Positions 34,039 through 48,000 of a DNA stretch of 64,000 nt are shown here, one piece after another. Both the position numbers and the translations under genes were made by a program. This DNA is from Cladobotryum mycophilum (lineage: Eukaryota > Ascomycota > Sordariomycetes > Hypocreales > Hypocreaceae), in NCBI GenBank assembly GCA_036429605.1, contig CM071590.1, positions 992,001 through 1,056,000 on the forward strand. The letters are read 5' to 3'. The notes beneath the pieces were generated by a model. It was given only the letters and a program-made list of their open reading frames with translations. It searched no databases and had not been told where the DNA came from. Position 1 is the stretch's first letter. Every line of letters begins with the position of its first letter.

Positions 34039-35194
34039 TCAAGCACCAAACTCGGCCTCGTAATCCACCATGCACGACCTATAGCGCACGGTGCTCTTAA
34101 TCATCTTGTTCATCGCCAGCTGCAGGTTCTCCTTGCTCATGGGAATCTCCTCGACCCACGTGTCGATGCCCTTCTCGACGGCGAGGTCCAGCATCTCGAG
34201 AATCTCCTTGCGGCTGCCGACGTTGGTGGTGCCGATGAAGCAGCCGTTGGGGATGAGGTCCCAGTACTGGAGCTTCATGCCGTCGCCGCCGGGGAGCCCG
34301 ACCGAGATCCACTTGCCGTGGATGTCGAGCAGGCTGAGGTACTCGCGCATCTTGAAGCCCTCGTCCGAGCTGGCCGTGTTGATGATGAGGTCGAAAGTCA
34401 TCCTGTGGGGCTCGTTCCAGCCCTCCTCCGAGGTGGCGAGGAAGCCGTCGGCGCCCATCTTGATGGCGTCGGCCTCCTTGGCGCGGCTGCGGGAGATGGC
34501 CCACGTCTCCGCACCGAGCGCCTTGGCGAACATGACGCCGTAGTGGCCGAGACCGCCGATGCCGACGATGCCGACCTTCTTGCCTGGTCCGGCACCGAAC
34601 CGGGTCAGGGGACTGTATACGGTGACACCACCGCAGAGCATGGGAGCGGCAGTCGTGCTGGAGAGGCCTTCGGGAATGGGGTAGACCCTGTTTCGTCAAT
34701 CAAATGTCAGCGGCCGACTTTAAAGCTTCAAAACATTGCCAAGGTTGGCAGGAAACTCACCAGTATTCGTGAATTCTGGTGTGAGAAGCATAGCCTCCTT
34801 GGGTAGTCCAGTCGGTGCCGGTGTAGGTATTGGCATATGTCTGAACTGCGTTCTTGCAGTACTGCTCATTGTCGCCCTTGCACTGCCTGCAGTCCATGCA
34901 GCCGTGGCACTGAGCGCCAACACCAACCCGCTGGCCGACCTCGACGAGAGTCACCTTGGGTCCGACACGGAGGACCTTGCCGACAATCTCGTGCCCGACA
35001 GCGAGGGGGTAAGGGCAGGCACCCCAGTCGCCGTTGACGGTCAACATGTCACTGGCGCAGACACCGCAGCAGTCAATCTTGATATCGACATCATGGTCCT
35101 CGAAAGGTCTGGGTGCCCATTCGTTCTTTTGGAAGTCGAGCCAGTTCTCGGCATCGGCCGACTGGAAGCCAACAATTTTTTCAGGGACAGACAT
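34039..35194 (-). CDS. Zinc-dependent NADP(H) alcohol dehydrogenase (Adh6/cinnamyl-alcohol type)
   Basis: Two exons (35194-34761 and 34687-34039; intron 34760-34688, GTGAGT...ACAG) encode 360 residues, the usual size. Catalytic zinc ligands sit in CGVCASD and GHEIVG. The structural zinc site has four cysteines in CHGCMDCRQCKGDNEQYC. The Rossmann turn is GIGGLGHYG, and the following ISRSRAKEADAIKMGAD carries serine/arginine where NADP-using members bind the 2'-phosphate. Members reduce medium-chain, aromatic and branched aldehydes to alcohols using NADPH, in detoxification or fusel-alcohol formation. The substrate here cannot be told from sequence. It is not part of an obvious biosynthetic cluster. 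Confidence 0.93.
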
Positions 35195-35751
35195 TGTGGA
35201 TGGGCGTTGAATGGTATGCTTGAATTGTTTTAGGAGAAAGGATAAACGGGTCTACAGATCAGAGAATCATTGTACGAGAATTCACGAGCGGGAAAGCAGA
35301 TGATATACCTCTCATCCAGAGCTTGTGAATATGCAAATCACGGACGATACAGTAACATGAATATGCGGCGAAGCGTCACAAACTCCACTGGTCTTTCATA
35401 CCGAGCCGTTCTTCCACCAGGCGGAGTACCCAATTGCGTCTTTTTTTCCTTCTCATCCGAGTGAAGCGGTATTGTGGAATATTCGGATTACCCATAACTC
35501 ATGTAACAATCTGAAGTTGGAAACTCCCGCCAATATACAATATTCGAAAAGGTGAGCCGGTTATCCGTGTCTTGTCTTGGAACGCTGATGCAGGTCTTGA
35601 GGCATTTTGCTCCCGAGTGGAGGATTGAGGGACGTTGTTTTTTGTCTCACATGAGAAGCGGGTAAGCTGGTGGTGTTTGAGATGATGTTTCTTACATCAT
35701 TTAGTTGAAGTGCCAAAAAAAAAAAGGTATAACTACGGAGAGGCATCCAAC
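35195..35751. other. Spacer between dehydrogenase start and membrane-protein 3' end
   Basis: Promoter region of the dehydrogenase and 3' flank of the next gene. No gene seen. Confidence 0.5.
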
Positions 35752-36228
35752 TTATTCACGCTCCTTGACCGGTCGCTCTCCCAGACCAATGCCCGCGAGG
35801 AAGCAGATGCGCAATGCCGCTCCGGCATACACCCAAGGCACATTGCCCATATCCCCAGCATTCCAATTCGTGACGTCGTAGTAAATCCCCGGCCCCAGCG
35901 CCCTCATGGAGTAGAGGTGGCCAACGTCGGCCACCAGCAGGACGAACAGCACGGCCTTCCAGACCTTCATGTCCCAGGTCGAGCGCAGGACGATGGCCTC
36001 GTTGAGGGCGAAGAAGAAGTACATGTTGGCGAGCTGGGACATGGCGACGGAGGTGGCAGGCGAGATGCTGCCACTCGTATGCACGCCCTCTTCGCGGAGG
36101 AATTGGAGGTATTCGGGTTGCTTGAAGTGCGTGTAAAAGGCACCGACTAGAGCTGAGATGGGCTCGATGACGAGGAAGAAGATGCGGTAGATGAAGGGGA
36201 GGCGAACGGCGGGACGTCTTGGAGCCAT
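35752..36228 (-). CDS. Small four-helix membrane protein (DUF7704-like)
   Basis: Single exon, 158 residues. Four hydrophobic helices are visible: FIYRIFFLVIEPISALVGAF, SQLANMYFFFALNEAIVL, VWKAVLFVLLVADVGHLYSM and WVYAGAALRICFLAGIGL. The helix order, the early glutamate (VIEP), the central N-E pair and D-x-x-H in helix three are typical of a fungal family that I believe is DUF7704, which has no known biochemical role. Starts at ATG 36228 (MAPRRPAVRLP). A CTGA tandem (about 36238-36260) sits in the leader directly upstream. Confidence 0.75.
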   Translation of the reverse strand: MAPRRPAVRLPFIYRIFFLVIEPISALVGAFYTHFKQPEYLQFLREEGVHTSGSISPATSVAMSQLANMYFFFALNEAIVLRSTWDMKVWKAVLFVLLVADVGHLYSMRALGPGIYYDVTNWNAGDMGNVPWVYAGAALRICFLAGIGLGERPVKERE

Positions 36229-39200
36229 AACGATGATTGACTGACTGACTGACTGACTGTAACTTCAATATTGACCTGTAGAATTTTTTTTTTTTGGTGA
36301 GATATTTGGATATTTTGATAGAGTTTGGTGTTGACCGAGTGCCTGAAAGCTCTCCCTACGAAGTGTGTGATGTTGCTTCGGGCAGAGAGTTTAGGGTAGC
36401 AATTTAGGGGTCCATAGTAACATGCAGAAGCATCAACGAACGACGAATGGCGATAGGTAGCTGTGTGAGTGGGGCGCAGTTAATAATGCATGTCGAGGTG
36501 CGACGCATAATATACGTCATCGCTTGCATTGATTGTACAAGTTAAGAGAAAAAAGGGATCCGCTCAAGAAGAAAAATTGTTTAAAGAAATAAAAAGTCAA
36601 GAGGCGATTCATTCACGTTTCCTTAGCTAGCACATGGGGGAGAAAAAACACTTGGATCAAGAGCCTATGGCAAGGTAATTACAAACGCCCGAGAAATAGA
36701 TGGAAAGAAGGGGGAAATACATAGATACAAGAGGAACAGACAGACACAAGAGAAACAGACAGACACAAGAGAAACTAAGAAGACGTAATAGCTACGAATC
36801 TGTCCATCATGTTCAATATTCAGATGTTTTATTTTCCACCCCCTTTGCTGGCTGGTCGGAATCGCAATTGCTGAGCCACGTATCAAAGGCGCCATGTGGA
36901 GGAGGTAAGCAAGTTTTCGGGAAAGTCATCACCAATGATAGCCCCGATGAAAGATGCTTGCTGCAGAAGAACAAATAGAAACTTCTAAGCATATGATCTA
37001 TCCAAGCTCTCACTCGAATGGCGTTTGTCTTATCAATGTTGTGATTTCCATTTTTTTTATTATCTTATTTCTCTTACCCTCCTGGCAAACGAGTGAGTTA
37101 TGCAGGGTCTCCCCTTCCAATGATACACCCTGAGACAATGGAAGAAGAAAAAATTCAACTCCTTTGACCGCATTCGAGAAGACGTTTGCTGGTTGGTGAA
37201 TTCAGCTGCAAGCTGCGGCTACTCTCCCGCATTGCTTCCTCAACAAACAAGTAGAAGCCATGGATTGGATCCCCTTTTTTCTTTCTGACCGCATCGTGTA
37301 ACATCAAAAACAAAAAGTCTGCAGGTTCAAGTCAAATCAAAGTTGGGGACATGTCGGATATCATCAGTGGCTGCATTTAGGCCTCGTATAGCCCAATAAA
37401 TAGCCCGGCTTCGAAACGTGCATGGCGGGCGGGAAGGGTAGTGAAGTGTGGTGTGTGGTATGTGTGTGTGTGTGTGTGTGAAGTGAAGGTGAAGAATGGA
37501 AGGGGGCAAGAGGGTGTAGGAGGAAGAGGAGGAGAGGTTTCTTGCTTTGGATCCATTGGCACTAGTTTGTTCAATATTTCCTTCACGTCAACACGACATA
37601 TCATTATACTGGTGCATACATAACTGTATAACCCAAAGTTTGATATCGATAAACTGAATCTTCATCATTTTTGTTTTTGTTTTTATGAATTCCTTTTTTT
37701 TCGAGAGGGAGGGAGAGAAGGATGCGGAGAAATGAAACAGAGGGTCATTTTTTCCCACTTCATCTTTGTGGAGAAGCCGTCGCTATGATTGATTGAGATT
37801 TTCTTGTGTCAGGGCGGGATATTTCTTACTCCAGAACCCCATTTTCGGGGTAGCCGTGGAGATCAGGAAGACGCATGGATGGTTGCATGGTCATCAACGC
37901 AACGCATAGGACAAATTTTTTTTTTTTTTTTTTTTAGGTGATCAACAGCCAAACCAAACAAAAGCAGACTGAGCGGATCAGAAAAAGTTTCAAGACCCGC
38001 AGTGAGAAAACCAAAACAAGGTCTCTCTGTGTGTCTCTGTGTTGGTCAAAGGCTCGGCGTCCCCGCTTACGATTTTACCCAGCGAGCCAGCAAAGCCAGC
38101 CGGGCCAGCTCAATCTCACTATCAATTTTTAATCGCCGCTATTAGTACTTGCACATACCATTGATGGAAGTTTTTTTCTTGTTTTGTTTGTTTGACCGCT
38201 GTAAAAAAAAGTCCCTTGTTTAGTGGCTTTAGGCTTTTTGGAAGCGTTTAGGTACAGTAGGTTAGGTTAGGCTATGTTGGTTGTTCCTTTTTTTCTTGCT
38301 TTTCTTTTTTTCTTTTCTTTTCAGAGGGACTAGAACCTCTTTTTGGCGGTTTTTGAATTTACATAGTTGGGTGCTTCTGTATGATTTATTTGTTTGAGTT
38401 GTGATGGAATTAAGTAATTCAATGCTATGGAATGCTGTTGAGTTTCTGCTATCAAGTGCAGCTGGTCGAGCCGAAACAGCTGAAACCGATGAGGGTGAAT
38501 CACTTGACTTACCAAGACACACAGACAATGGGGCTTTGAGTGACTTGGACAAAGGCCAAAAAGGGTCATCCCCCAGAGTTGAGTTGCGTTGAGTTGAGCG
38601 AGTGAGTTGAGCGATCCAATGTTCAAATGTCGGTGATGCTCTCCACTATGGCCTAGCTTGGGTAAGGGTCGTTTCTTAGTGGAATCTGGGGGCGTCTCTC
38701 TTCCCATTTTCAGCGTTGCTTTGGCCAACTCGTTGGGGCTTCTTTGGGGGAGAGGGAGAGGGGGTTGCGCCATACCTCTTCCAGGGGGGTCGATGGATGG
38801 CGCCCGGGCTTCTAGAGGCCACGCCAACCACGCCTATCCATTTTCCAATTACAGGGACCAAACACGGCAAATGACATTCATCCATCCCTCCCTCTCTCTA
38901 TGGGCAATCCACCTTTTACTTTTTTTTTTTTCATTTTTTTTTTCATAATTAAATTTAGTGCCACCAAGAAAATCATTAAAGTCCATTATCAGCCAACCTT
39001 ATCTAAGATTTACACGCGCCTCTCCCTTTCAATCTGATTTTGACTCTCGACTCTACTCTTCTTCTTCTTCTTCTGCCTTCTTGCAAAAAAAGGTTGAGCT
39101 CCACCACAACTCTCGCCTTCTGTGCTGGCTGGAGTCTTATCCTGCGCCTCCCCCTTCAAACCACCAATCGAACGGACCCCCCGTAGGTTCTCGCACCCTC

Positions 39201-39809
39201 AGAGCCAGTCTTGTCAGCAATCCGTGCATGGCCGCGTAGGACACACTGCATCAACTTTTTTTTTTTCGACCGCCCTACTATTCTTTGGTCTCTTCCCGCA
39301 TTCCAACACCAGAAACCTTTCCGCCACCTACCAAACTTTTCTCGACCGCCAAATTTAGTTCTTGTTTGCTTGCTCTCTCTGTGGCACTGCTCAGAGTTTG
39401 CTTCCCAGTCCACGTGGTCTCCGATTCATGCCCGAATGACCCCTGCTTGTCCTACTCTTGCCGCCGAATAGCAACAGTCTCTCGACGGGACTTTTTGATC
39501 CGACGCTGGAAACCTTTCTTATACGAACGATATCCTCCTCTCTATAAAACCGTCGACGGAATTCGAAGCTCGACAACGGTCACAGCCACTTTTGGGACAG
39601 ACGACGCCCGTTCTGGTTTGAGAAACCACCCGAGAGGCTTGGTACGTCGTACGCGAGCTTACGACTGCATCCCATAGCCCTGCAAACTTCGGAGAATACT
39701 GGACGACGGCTAATATTTATTGGCTCCCCAGACTCCCGAAAATCCTGTTCCGACCACCAGCACGACCGATATACAACGGAGATCACATTTACACGACCAA
39801 AACTTTATC
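36229..39809. other. 3.6-kb intergenic region
   Basis: No supported gene. Contains a GT microsatellite (37460-37480), a T20 run (37916-37935) and purine-rich repeats around 36730-36775. A long pyrimidine-rich stretch (about 38880-39810) is probably promoter and leader of the F-box/WD40 gene that follows. Confidence 0.5.
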
Positions 39810-42003
39810 ATGACTAGGAGAATTGTTCCAATGGATGATATGGCGCCTGCTCAGACTGCAATGCCGTCTGAGCAGCATCTTCAACCTGGCGGATCTGGAA
39901 CCGCCGGCCACCGAATCGAACGACCCTTTCACGACCAGCGTATGCGGAGCATGAGTCTCTCGCTCCCATGGCGACGCCCGAAATCAGGCACATTTGTTCA
40001 AGTCGACGCTTTGAACCTACCGAGGCAACTTAACGATCTTGCCATTGACGACTCTGAAGACGTTCATGAACCTCCCTCCCGAGGACACCGCGGACGCGCT
40101 CACAGCGCTGCCAGTGCTTTCAAGGGTGCGATCCGCCGGGCTTCCTACTCCTTGAAGGGCATGGTCCATCGTCGACCATCCATGACCACCGAGGCTACAG
40201 TCTACGAGGAAAGAATTTCACAAGCGAGACCCATTACGTCCCACGGAACGTGGAATCGTTTGCGCCAGGCTGCAAGCTTTCGCCACTCGAGAGTGTTTGA
40301 TCTCCCCGAGGACTCTCACAATACATACCGCCATGGAGCAGACTCCGCGTACTTGGGCATTCCTCCTCTGGGAGATGAGCCCCCAAGTATCCCTGTCAAC
40401 TCTATTATCCCCTTTGGCGCCGGTGCAGCTGCCAAGGCCTCGGTAGCATTGCAGAATGAATTCGCCAGACAGGCCATTCCTATCGCATGGCTGCACGCTG
40501 GAGACGAAAACAATGACAGAGAAAGCGGCATTGGCATCATCGTCACCGAGGCCTTCCCTGAGTCTGACATAGTCGATGGGGAGTCGGTTCCTCAAGACAG
40601 CAACATCAGCAAGGTTGACTTTGTCACCAAACTTCCCACAGAATTGGCCATTCACATTCTGGCAAACCTAGATGCGGCCTCCTTGGCAAAGGCAAGCGCT
40701 GTCTCCCAGGGTTGGAAGAAGGTGGTTGATAATCAGCACATCTGGCGAGAGTCTTGTCTCCGGGAGACGACTAGCACTTATGCTACCAGCGGTCCCGTCA
40801 AGCCTGGCAGTGGTCTTGGTGTTCCCAAGGTGGCTCCTAGCAATGACTGGAAGGAGATTTACCGAGCCAAGCTGGAGCTGAGCCAGAGGTGGAAGGAGGG
40901 CAAGGCTCGACCGGTTTACCTCAACGGCCACACCGACAGTATCTACTGCTTGCAATTTGATGAGTATGTCTGACCGTTATTTCCCCTGAAACAGGACACA
41001 ACTGACCCTTAATAGACACAAGATCATCTCTGGTTCCAGAGACAAGACGATTCGAATCTGGGACATGCATACGTTGGAATGTACGCTGATCATCGGCCCT
41101 CCCGAGGTTGTCTATGGTTCAACCATGTTGGAGGATGCCGAGGGAAACCCTGCTCACTATGCGACGTGCTCTGACAATCGCAAGACGGCATTGTCGACGC
41201 CGAACGTGGCGTCCTTCCCAGAGCATCACAAGGCGTCGATCCTGTGCCTGCAGTATGACGACGACATTCTGGTAACCGGTTCCTCCGATTCCACTTGTCT
41301 TGTCTACGACATGAAGGCTGGGTATAAGCCGACTCGAAGACTCCGCCACCATACCGCGGCTGTGCTCGACTTGGCATTTGATAAGAAGCACATTGTCACC
41401 TGCAGCAAAGACATTAGCATATGTGTCTGGGATCGTGAGACCGGAGCGCTGCTTCGTCAGCTGCGTGGTCACACTGGTCCGGTCAACGCCGTTCAAATGC
41501 GTGGCAACACGATTGTGTCATGTTCAGGGGATTTCCGTGTCAAGCTGTGGAACATTGACACAGGCAAGAACATTCGAGAGTTTGCCGGCCACACCAAGGG
41601 CCTTGCATGCTCTCAGTTCTCAGAGGACGGACGGTACGTGGCCTCTGCTGGAAATGACAAGGTGATTCGCATTTGGGATGCCAACACTGGCGAGTGCGTG
41701 CGGGAGATGAAGGCGCACGACAACCTCGTACGAAGCCTGCACATTGATAGTGTTAGCGGCCGGTTGGTCAGCGGTAGCTACGATACCGACATCAAGGTCT
41801 GGGACATGGAGACTGGGCACCAGCTGCTCGATTTCCCACGCTGGCACGCGAGCTGGGTCCTCAGCGCGAAGAGTGATTACAGAAGAATCGTTAGCACGGG
41901 TCAGGATCCCAAGATTCTGATCATGGACTTTGGCGCGGATGTAGACGGCATCGAGATGTTGGAGAGCGGAAAGCCCGGTAACCGGCCTGGCGACTTCATC
42001 TGA
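39810..42003 (+). CDS. F-box/WD40 protein, SCF ubiquitin-ligase substrate receptor
   Basis: Two exons (39810-40963 and 41016-42003; intron GTATGT...AATAG, 52 nt) give about 713 residues. The long N-terminal region is serine/arginine-rich and probably disordered. An F-box (VDFVTKLPTELAIHILANLDAASLAKASAVS) is followed by NDWKEIYRAKLELSQRWKEG and seven WD40 blades (NGHTDSIYCLQFDE, RDKTIRIWD, RGHTGPVNAVQM, AGHTKGLACSQFSEDGRYVAS, SGSYDTDIKVWD). Blade 1-2 carries an insert (PPEVVYGSTMLED). By analogy with Met30, Fwd-1 and Pof11 it would bind phosphorylated substrates on the propeller and Skp1 through the F-box. Its substrate is unknown and it is clearly distinct from the sulfur controller at 3.7-6.0 kb. 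The ATG at 39810 is the first in frame. Confidence 0.88.
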
Positions 42004-45000
42004 ATGAAATGGAGTCGGCGATCCGGACCGACTCTGGAGGATGATACGCCCAACTGTGGAACCCCATGTCAAACACATTGTTGGGTGGCTCGATAATTTC
42101 GTATCACTGGCCGTGTGCGCGCATTGTCGGTCTTATTCTTTCTCGCGTGTGCGCTGGTTTTTCTTTTTGTTTCTTTTCTAATCATGACGAGATGCGGATT
42201 GGGTATAGATTTTCTGGGCATTTATGAGCTTTTTTTTTGTTGAAACGAGCAGCATTCTCGATGGGAACAACCACCACCACCATCACCCCCTGGTTTTGTG
42301 GTCTCCACAACATATGGTTAATTTGGCAGCCTTGGGCTGCAGTATACGCTTGATGTTTTTCTGAAGCCCTTTTTTGGAGGGTTTGTTTTAGACATGGCAC
42401 GGGAGTTTGGGTCTTTTATTCTTTTTCTCTCTCTCTTTTTTTTTTCTATGGGAGGGTTTTTAAAAAAACATATATTTCTTTTCGGTGAAGGGAAAAAGCG
42501 TTTGATTAAGCGATTTGGGCATTATAGATGGCGGGGTTTTACGTTTAGGGCAAATGACTATATGCTTTTTCTTCTTCTTACTTCCTTTCAGATTACGAGT
42601 TTGTCATGGTTTGATGATGTACCCATCTTTTCTTATTGTAAAGTGATATGTGTGTAATGGTGGATGTCTTGATGTTTTTTTCTCTCTGCAACTGGGCATG
42701 TCGTACATGACGAAACCAGGGGTTTGCGAAGATTTCTCGAAGCGAAGCTGTCAGACCTTGATCCTCCTGGGATAGTACGAGGAGAGGGAGGGGAGGGCAT
42801 AGTTGTTCCCCCCGCTTCCTACTTTGGTAATGGACTTTGAGGCTATTCAAGGTAACGCATCAAGCTATTGGAGATGCCTAGTATTCCCTGGGATCATGGT
42901 ACGGTAGATGCTGGGTTGTGGTAATAAGCGGACAGAGGGGGAAGTTCTTGGCGACACGATGGATTGGAGTGGGTGTGAGGATGTCATTTCCGCAGGGAAA
43001 GGTGGTTCGCGAGAGGGGCCGTGTTGGTGTTGAGCCCCGAAGATGGACCGTAGGAATGGGACGATCGGCACATTTTACCATTTATGAGAGCTGTGAAAAA
43101 GGGTGTGAAGGAGGCTTTGCAAGGCGTGGCGAGAAGGATGGATGGGGGAGAGGGGGTTGAGGGCGCAAGGGAGGAAGGGGGGGAAGAAGATGGTGGTGTT
43201 TGCGCGTGGGGTTTTTTGGGAGGGTTGCTTGATCTGGTGATCTGAGGGTGTGGTTATGGTTCTGCATGATGGAGGCTTGGGATTGCGGGTCTGGCCGAGT
43301 TTGTGGAGATGGAGGGGTAAACCGGGGTTGATGTCGGTGGAGTGAAGTAGAAGTATGCATATTGAATCGGGGCAGTTGTGGATATGTTGAAGATTTTTTT
43401 TACTTTTCTTTTCTGCTCCGTTAGAATGGTGACCATATTGTCGTCAGGCGAAGATCTTGGCTCGGAATTAGCAAGGGATAATGCCTCCGTAGATAGATTG
43501 CAAAAAACTTGGTTCTCGTCGAGAATTATCAGATGGGGAGAGAACGAGAGCGATTGTCGTTTTACGGGCGTTGGGTGACGACAATGGCTGTTTTGGTTAG
43601 ATCATGTGTGCCTGGCTATTCGCACGGGAACAAGCAGGTGGAAAGTTAACTAAAGTGTGCGGCAACTTTGCTTGCCCTTAACGGTTAGATCCAATAAATA
43701 AGAACCCTCTTCATGCAAGCTCAACATCTCATCTTCTCGTTCACTACTCCGTATATGCTGTGTAATCTTCTCGCCTACCTTGTTCTTGTCGAATTTCAAA
43801 TATTGTCCTTTTGCGTAAAAAGTGAGCAGGTTTTGTTCGTATGTTGAGCCAGTGAAAGAAGCAAAGAAGAAAGGAAAGCCTTACCACGTGGGGGTCGCCG
43901 AGGCATATAAATTGGCCGAGAACGATATTATCTGGGGTCGATATAATATGAATGAGCCCCTCCCCCCCAGATAATGACGTGCCTTGCAGCCCCCGGTCCT
44001 CTCCCCAAAATCTTTCTTTTCCTTCTCCAGACCCCGAAGATATTCCTTTTCAAGATGTTGGGGTTCGGGGAAGCGCGGATGACTACCGTGCGGGGGAAGA
44101 GCACACAGCAAAAAGCAAGAGGGCCATCCATCCCAGGTTCTCGGCCCAAAGTCTAGACAGGGCTGTCGTCTTTAATCTATTCCCCCCGTATGTGCCGTAC
44201 CGTATATTGGAAGATAAAATCTGACCACGCCCTTGCTCGCATTGGCCGATGGTCGGCAGTGGATGCAGATGGTTCCGGCTTCTCTCCGGGGAGTTGGCGA
44301 TTGACGTGGCTCGGTAGGAGGGCTTGGTATTGCGTCGGAGCGAGTCAAGGTCAGAATTCATTTTTCGGGCTATTTTTCTTCTTCTTCTTAGTCTTGTGTA
44401 TCCTCAACCGAGGAAGAAACGGCTGAAATTACCGTAGAGGATCAATGTTATGGAGATGAGCCATGGTGAGTCCATTTAGACGGTGTCGCAGGCAGAGTAT
44501 GGGGATCGTCGCAGTCGGAACTGGAACTGGAAAGTGTCGTGTGTGGGTGGTGCCGTTGGCTGCAAGTTTAATTCTTTTTTCTTTTTGTCAAAGTTGACGA
44601 TTCGGCTGCAGCAGAGGAGCTTGGACCAGCTGCACGCTTACCTCTAATGGATAGCTTACTAAGTCCCGACTTTACTTTTTGAGAGCACAGGCGTGGGACG
44701 GAGGTAGCACAGGGGGGGGTTTACAGGGCCTTCAGGGCCAAACAGCAGCGTGGACGCGCTGAGCAAGTATTCCAGGTTAACAAGTGCCGTAAAATGAGCA
44801 CATGATTGGCGGTACTTCTCTCAAGCGACAAATGCTAGCCAGTCGTTGCCCTGGCCTCATCTCAATCTGGCACACCGTCAGGTCAGCAACGCATCTCTCC
44901 CCGGAATCACGTTTTGTGATCTGATGAAAAGTCGGGGGGCGGCGCTTGTTCATCAACATTCCCCCTGCCCTGCCTCGCTTCTATTCTAAAGAAAGTCCGG

Positions 45001-48000
45001 CGGTAAATTGATCGTCCCCCCGAGAACGTCGACAACGAATGGCTTGGAGCCCCATATCGACACGACACACGTTGGAGAGACACGGCAAGCCGTCATATAT
45101 CCTAATAACGCTGGCGGGTTATGCTATGGATGCATGGAGTAATATTCCGAGAAAGCAGCCATTCCAACGCTCCCCGATCCAAGACATTTCAGTGCAGAGG
45201 ACCAGGCAAGCTAGCGTGGTGCTGTGAAGGCGGGTGGTGGAACCCGAGCAGTCTGAAAGGGGGAGAGCAGTATGGAGAAGAGAAGAGTGAGAGCGATCCG
45301 GTGACCGGCAAGGTTTTCAAGCAGACGATTAACCGAGACCATCATTGTCGATCCTCCTTATCCTAAACGTCCAGCATGACCCGTCTGGAAATTGCAGAGA
45401 TCGACTCAGGGAACGATACCGAAAACATTGCCATGGCCATCTTTTGGCATGGATGGGCAGCAAAACCGAGCTTAGCATGGGCTTGCTTGGCTTGGGCTGG
45501 CTGACCTCGGCTTGGCATGCGGTCCACGTTTTAACTCTATTACTCCACACGCAAGTTTTTTCTCTTTCTTTCTCAGAAGCGACATAGTACTCCGTAGTGA
45601 GCACAGATGCGAAATTTGGATCATCGCGACACGCATGAGTTCCACTAGTGTCCGCCAGCAGGGAACGGACTTTTTTCCGCAGCACTTTCAGTGTGTAGAA
45701 TGCCGATGTTCCATTGAAGATGAACTCTAGGGCTGCCTAGATAGACGACTTTACATGTGCTCTGCCGTGAGCCGAGATGCTACAATTACGTGGGTGATAT
45801 TGTTGGGGATGCCGAGATGGGAAAAAAGGAAGAAGAAGAAGATGTGAACGGATTACGCCGTGAGGTTGTGCAACATCTGCAGAGTCATGATCGACATATT
45901 TTCAGGGACCGACCTGTTAAACTTGCCAATTGCGTGGCCGGTTGGCTCAGAATGATTCAACTGACATATAGGAATAATACATGAGCATAAGATATTAGGA
46001 TAAGCATTATGGCAATTATAGTCACAACAGATTGGGTAATGGAATTTACGAGTCAAAAAAACAAGCAAGAACGTTGAGATGGATCCCAGGGGGAAGACAA
46101 CCAGCACAAATATGCCAAGCCGAGAAGGATACATTCATCATAACGACCATAACGCCCTCCACCTACAAAAGAAACGCTTGGGAAAAAGGTAGCTCCAGAG
46201 CTTTGCTTTGTTGGGGCCGAGAAGGGGAAAAGCACACGCCACAGGGGGCAGCATCGCATTTGGTCCAGCGCTAAGGGTATGGATGGACATGAACCTATTG
46301 CCTCTTTTGCACGCACACGATCTCGGTCGACTATATCGAGCGAGCATCTCTCGGGAGGGCGGCCAACGCTTCTTGGATCTACCTGGCGATGGATGCATTT
46401 TCCGGCCCAATAGGTCGTGCCGTCTTTGATCCGTGCTTGATTTTTAGTCCAAATTGGTAGTACTCCGTATGTATGCTGTTCGGAATCCGCGAATGACCGG
46501 ATGGGACCTTTGCTTTGGGGTTACTTTGATGCTGTATTAAGGACTGCAAGTTTGAGCAAAACCAGACTATATGCTACGGTTTCAACGAACTTGATCCAAT
46601 AGTGCCTGTGCTCCCCCCGGGCCGAACTCTATTGTCTTGCGCCTCATGAGATCGTCGTTGGTTGTGTTGGATGCCTATTGCTATTCTGGTGTGCGTGCAT
46701 TTGTGTGTGCGTGAGTGTGAAATTGCAGTGCTGTTTGTCGCCATCGAGTTGGAGTGCAAAGAGAGAGAGAAAACGAAAATAGACAGGCAACCCCAAACCA
46801 ACCAAGCCCCCCTTGCCATGTCGGGGAATCTCGTCGTCTCATGCTGGCGACAAAGTTACGTATTTGGGCGGCAATGAGCTGGCCTGGAACAAGAGAAGAG
46901 GTGCTCGCTCACCCAAAGGTTGGTTGTACATGATGCATTCACGTCAGAGATTGATCGCACAGGAGCCACTTTACAGGTCGACAGGCCCTGCTTTGAGGTT
47001 GCAAGTATGTACTCCATAATTCCGTACAAGTGGAATAATCTGGCCGAGAAGAGAGGTTCGGACCGGGGGTGTATGGAACAAACACGCATCCCATGGCATG
47101 GGGGGACAAGCAGCAAGCGTACGTACGTGCGTGGGCAAGACACCACCTGGACAGAGACAACGGAGAGAGGTGAGGAGAGGAAGAGGAAGAGGAGGAGAAG
47201 AAAGGCGGCTATGCTTGATTGAGATTTGTCTGAAACTGGGTTGTCAATGCCCAATGGACTCAGTGTGTTCCTGGGGTTGAACAGGGATGGAGCTGGGGTC
47301 CCTTGAATTCCATGACTAGGTTGATGCATGGCTCTGCTTGGCTCCTCCCCCTTGCTTGGCCCTGGCGTGGCTTGTTCTTTTGGCTCTGGTGCCACGGCGC
47401 CCGTTGTGGCGGCTACGGCTGTCAGAAGGCCCAGCGGCAGCCACACAAGCAATTACGGCTTGTCTCTGATCAGGTACGACAGAAACGCGTTTTGACTCTC
47501 TCCCTCCAGAAGAAACAAGAAGAAAAAAAAAGAGAGAAAAAGTCACTTTTGTTTTTGCTTCTGGTCGCGCCGCCAGCAAATTATTGGACAGAATGTACTT
47601 GGACAGTCTGTGGGCCGTGTTTAGACGGGCTGGTGAATATAAGGCAAGTTCCCTCGGGTGGCAGCAAACTATTATTAATTACTGCTTGCCATTTTTAAGT
47701 ATCCCGTTCAATCTCAGTTCATTCCAATTTCCACACATTCTCTCTTTCTCTGTCTGTCTCTCGCCTTGAACAGGAACCGTTTGTTGTTTTTTCTTCTTCA
47801 CACACACACACACACATTCACTGTCTCTTTTAAGAAACACCAACGGCTTCTTCATTCATTTTTCTTTGAGCCATCCCTCCCCACGTTCTTTCTTCCTCTC
47901 TCTCTCTCGCTATACCACATTCTCTCTCTTTGCCTTCTCTTTATCGTGCATCGTCGCTGCTTCATAGTCCCACTCCTTTTTCGGCCCGTCGCCCCCCTGC

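Noticed and set aside
34039..35194. Alcohol dehydrogenase as part of a secondary-metabolite cluster
   Set aside because: No backbone synthase, transporter or regulator is adjacent; neighbours are unrelated.
3664..42003. The two F-box/WD40 genes as a recent duplicate pair
   Set aside because: Their N-termini, F-box contexts, intron positions and propeller sequences differ too much; they are old paralogues.
43952..44224. 90-codon ATG frame with a TATA-like sequence about 40 nt upstream
   Set aside because: No domain, unusual composition, no homologous feeling; promoter-like placement alone is not enough.
46856..47452. 198-codon - strand frame with a signal-peptide-like start
   Set aside because: It begins at a non-ATG codon, and the rest is low-complexity with no recognisable protein character.
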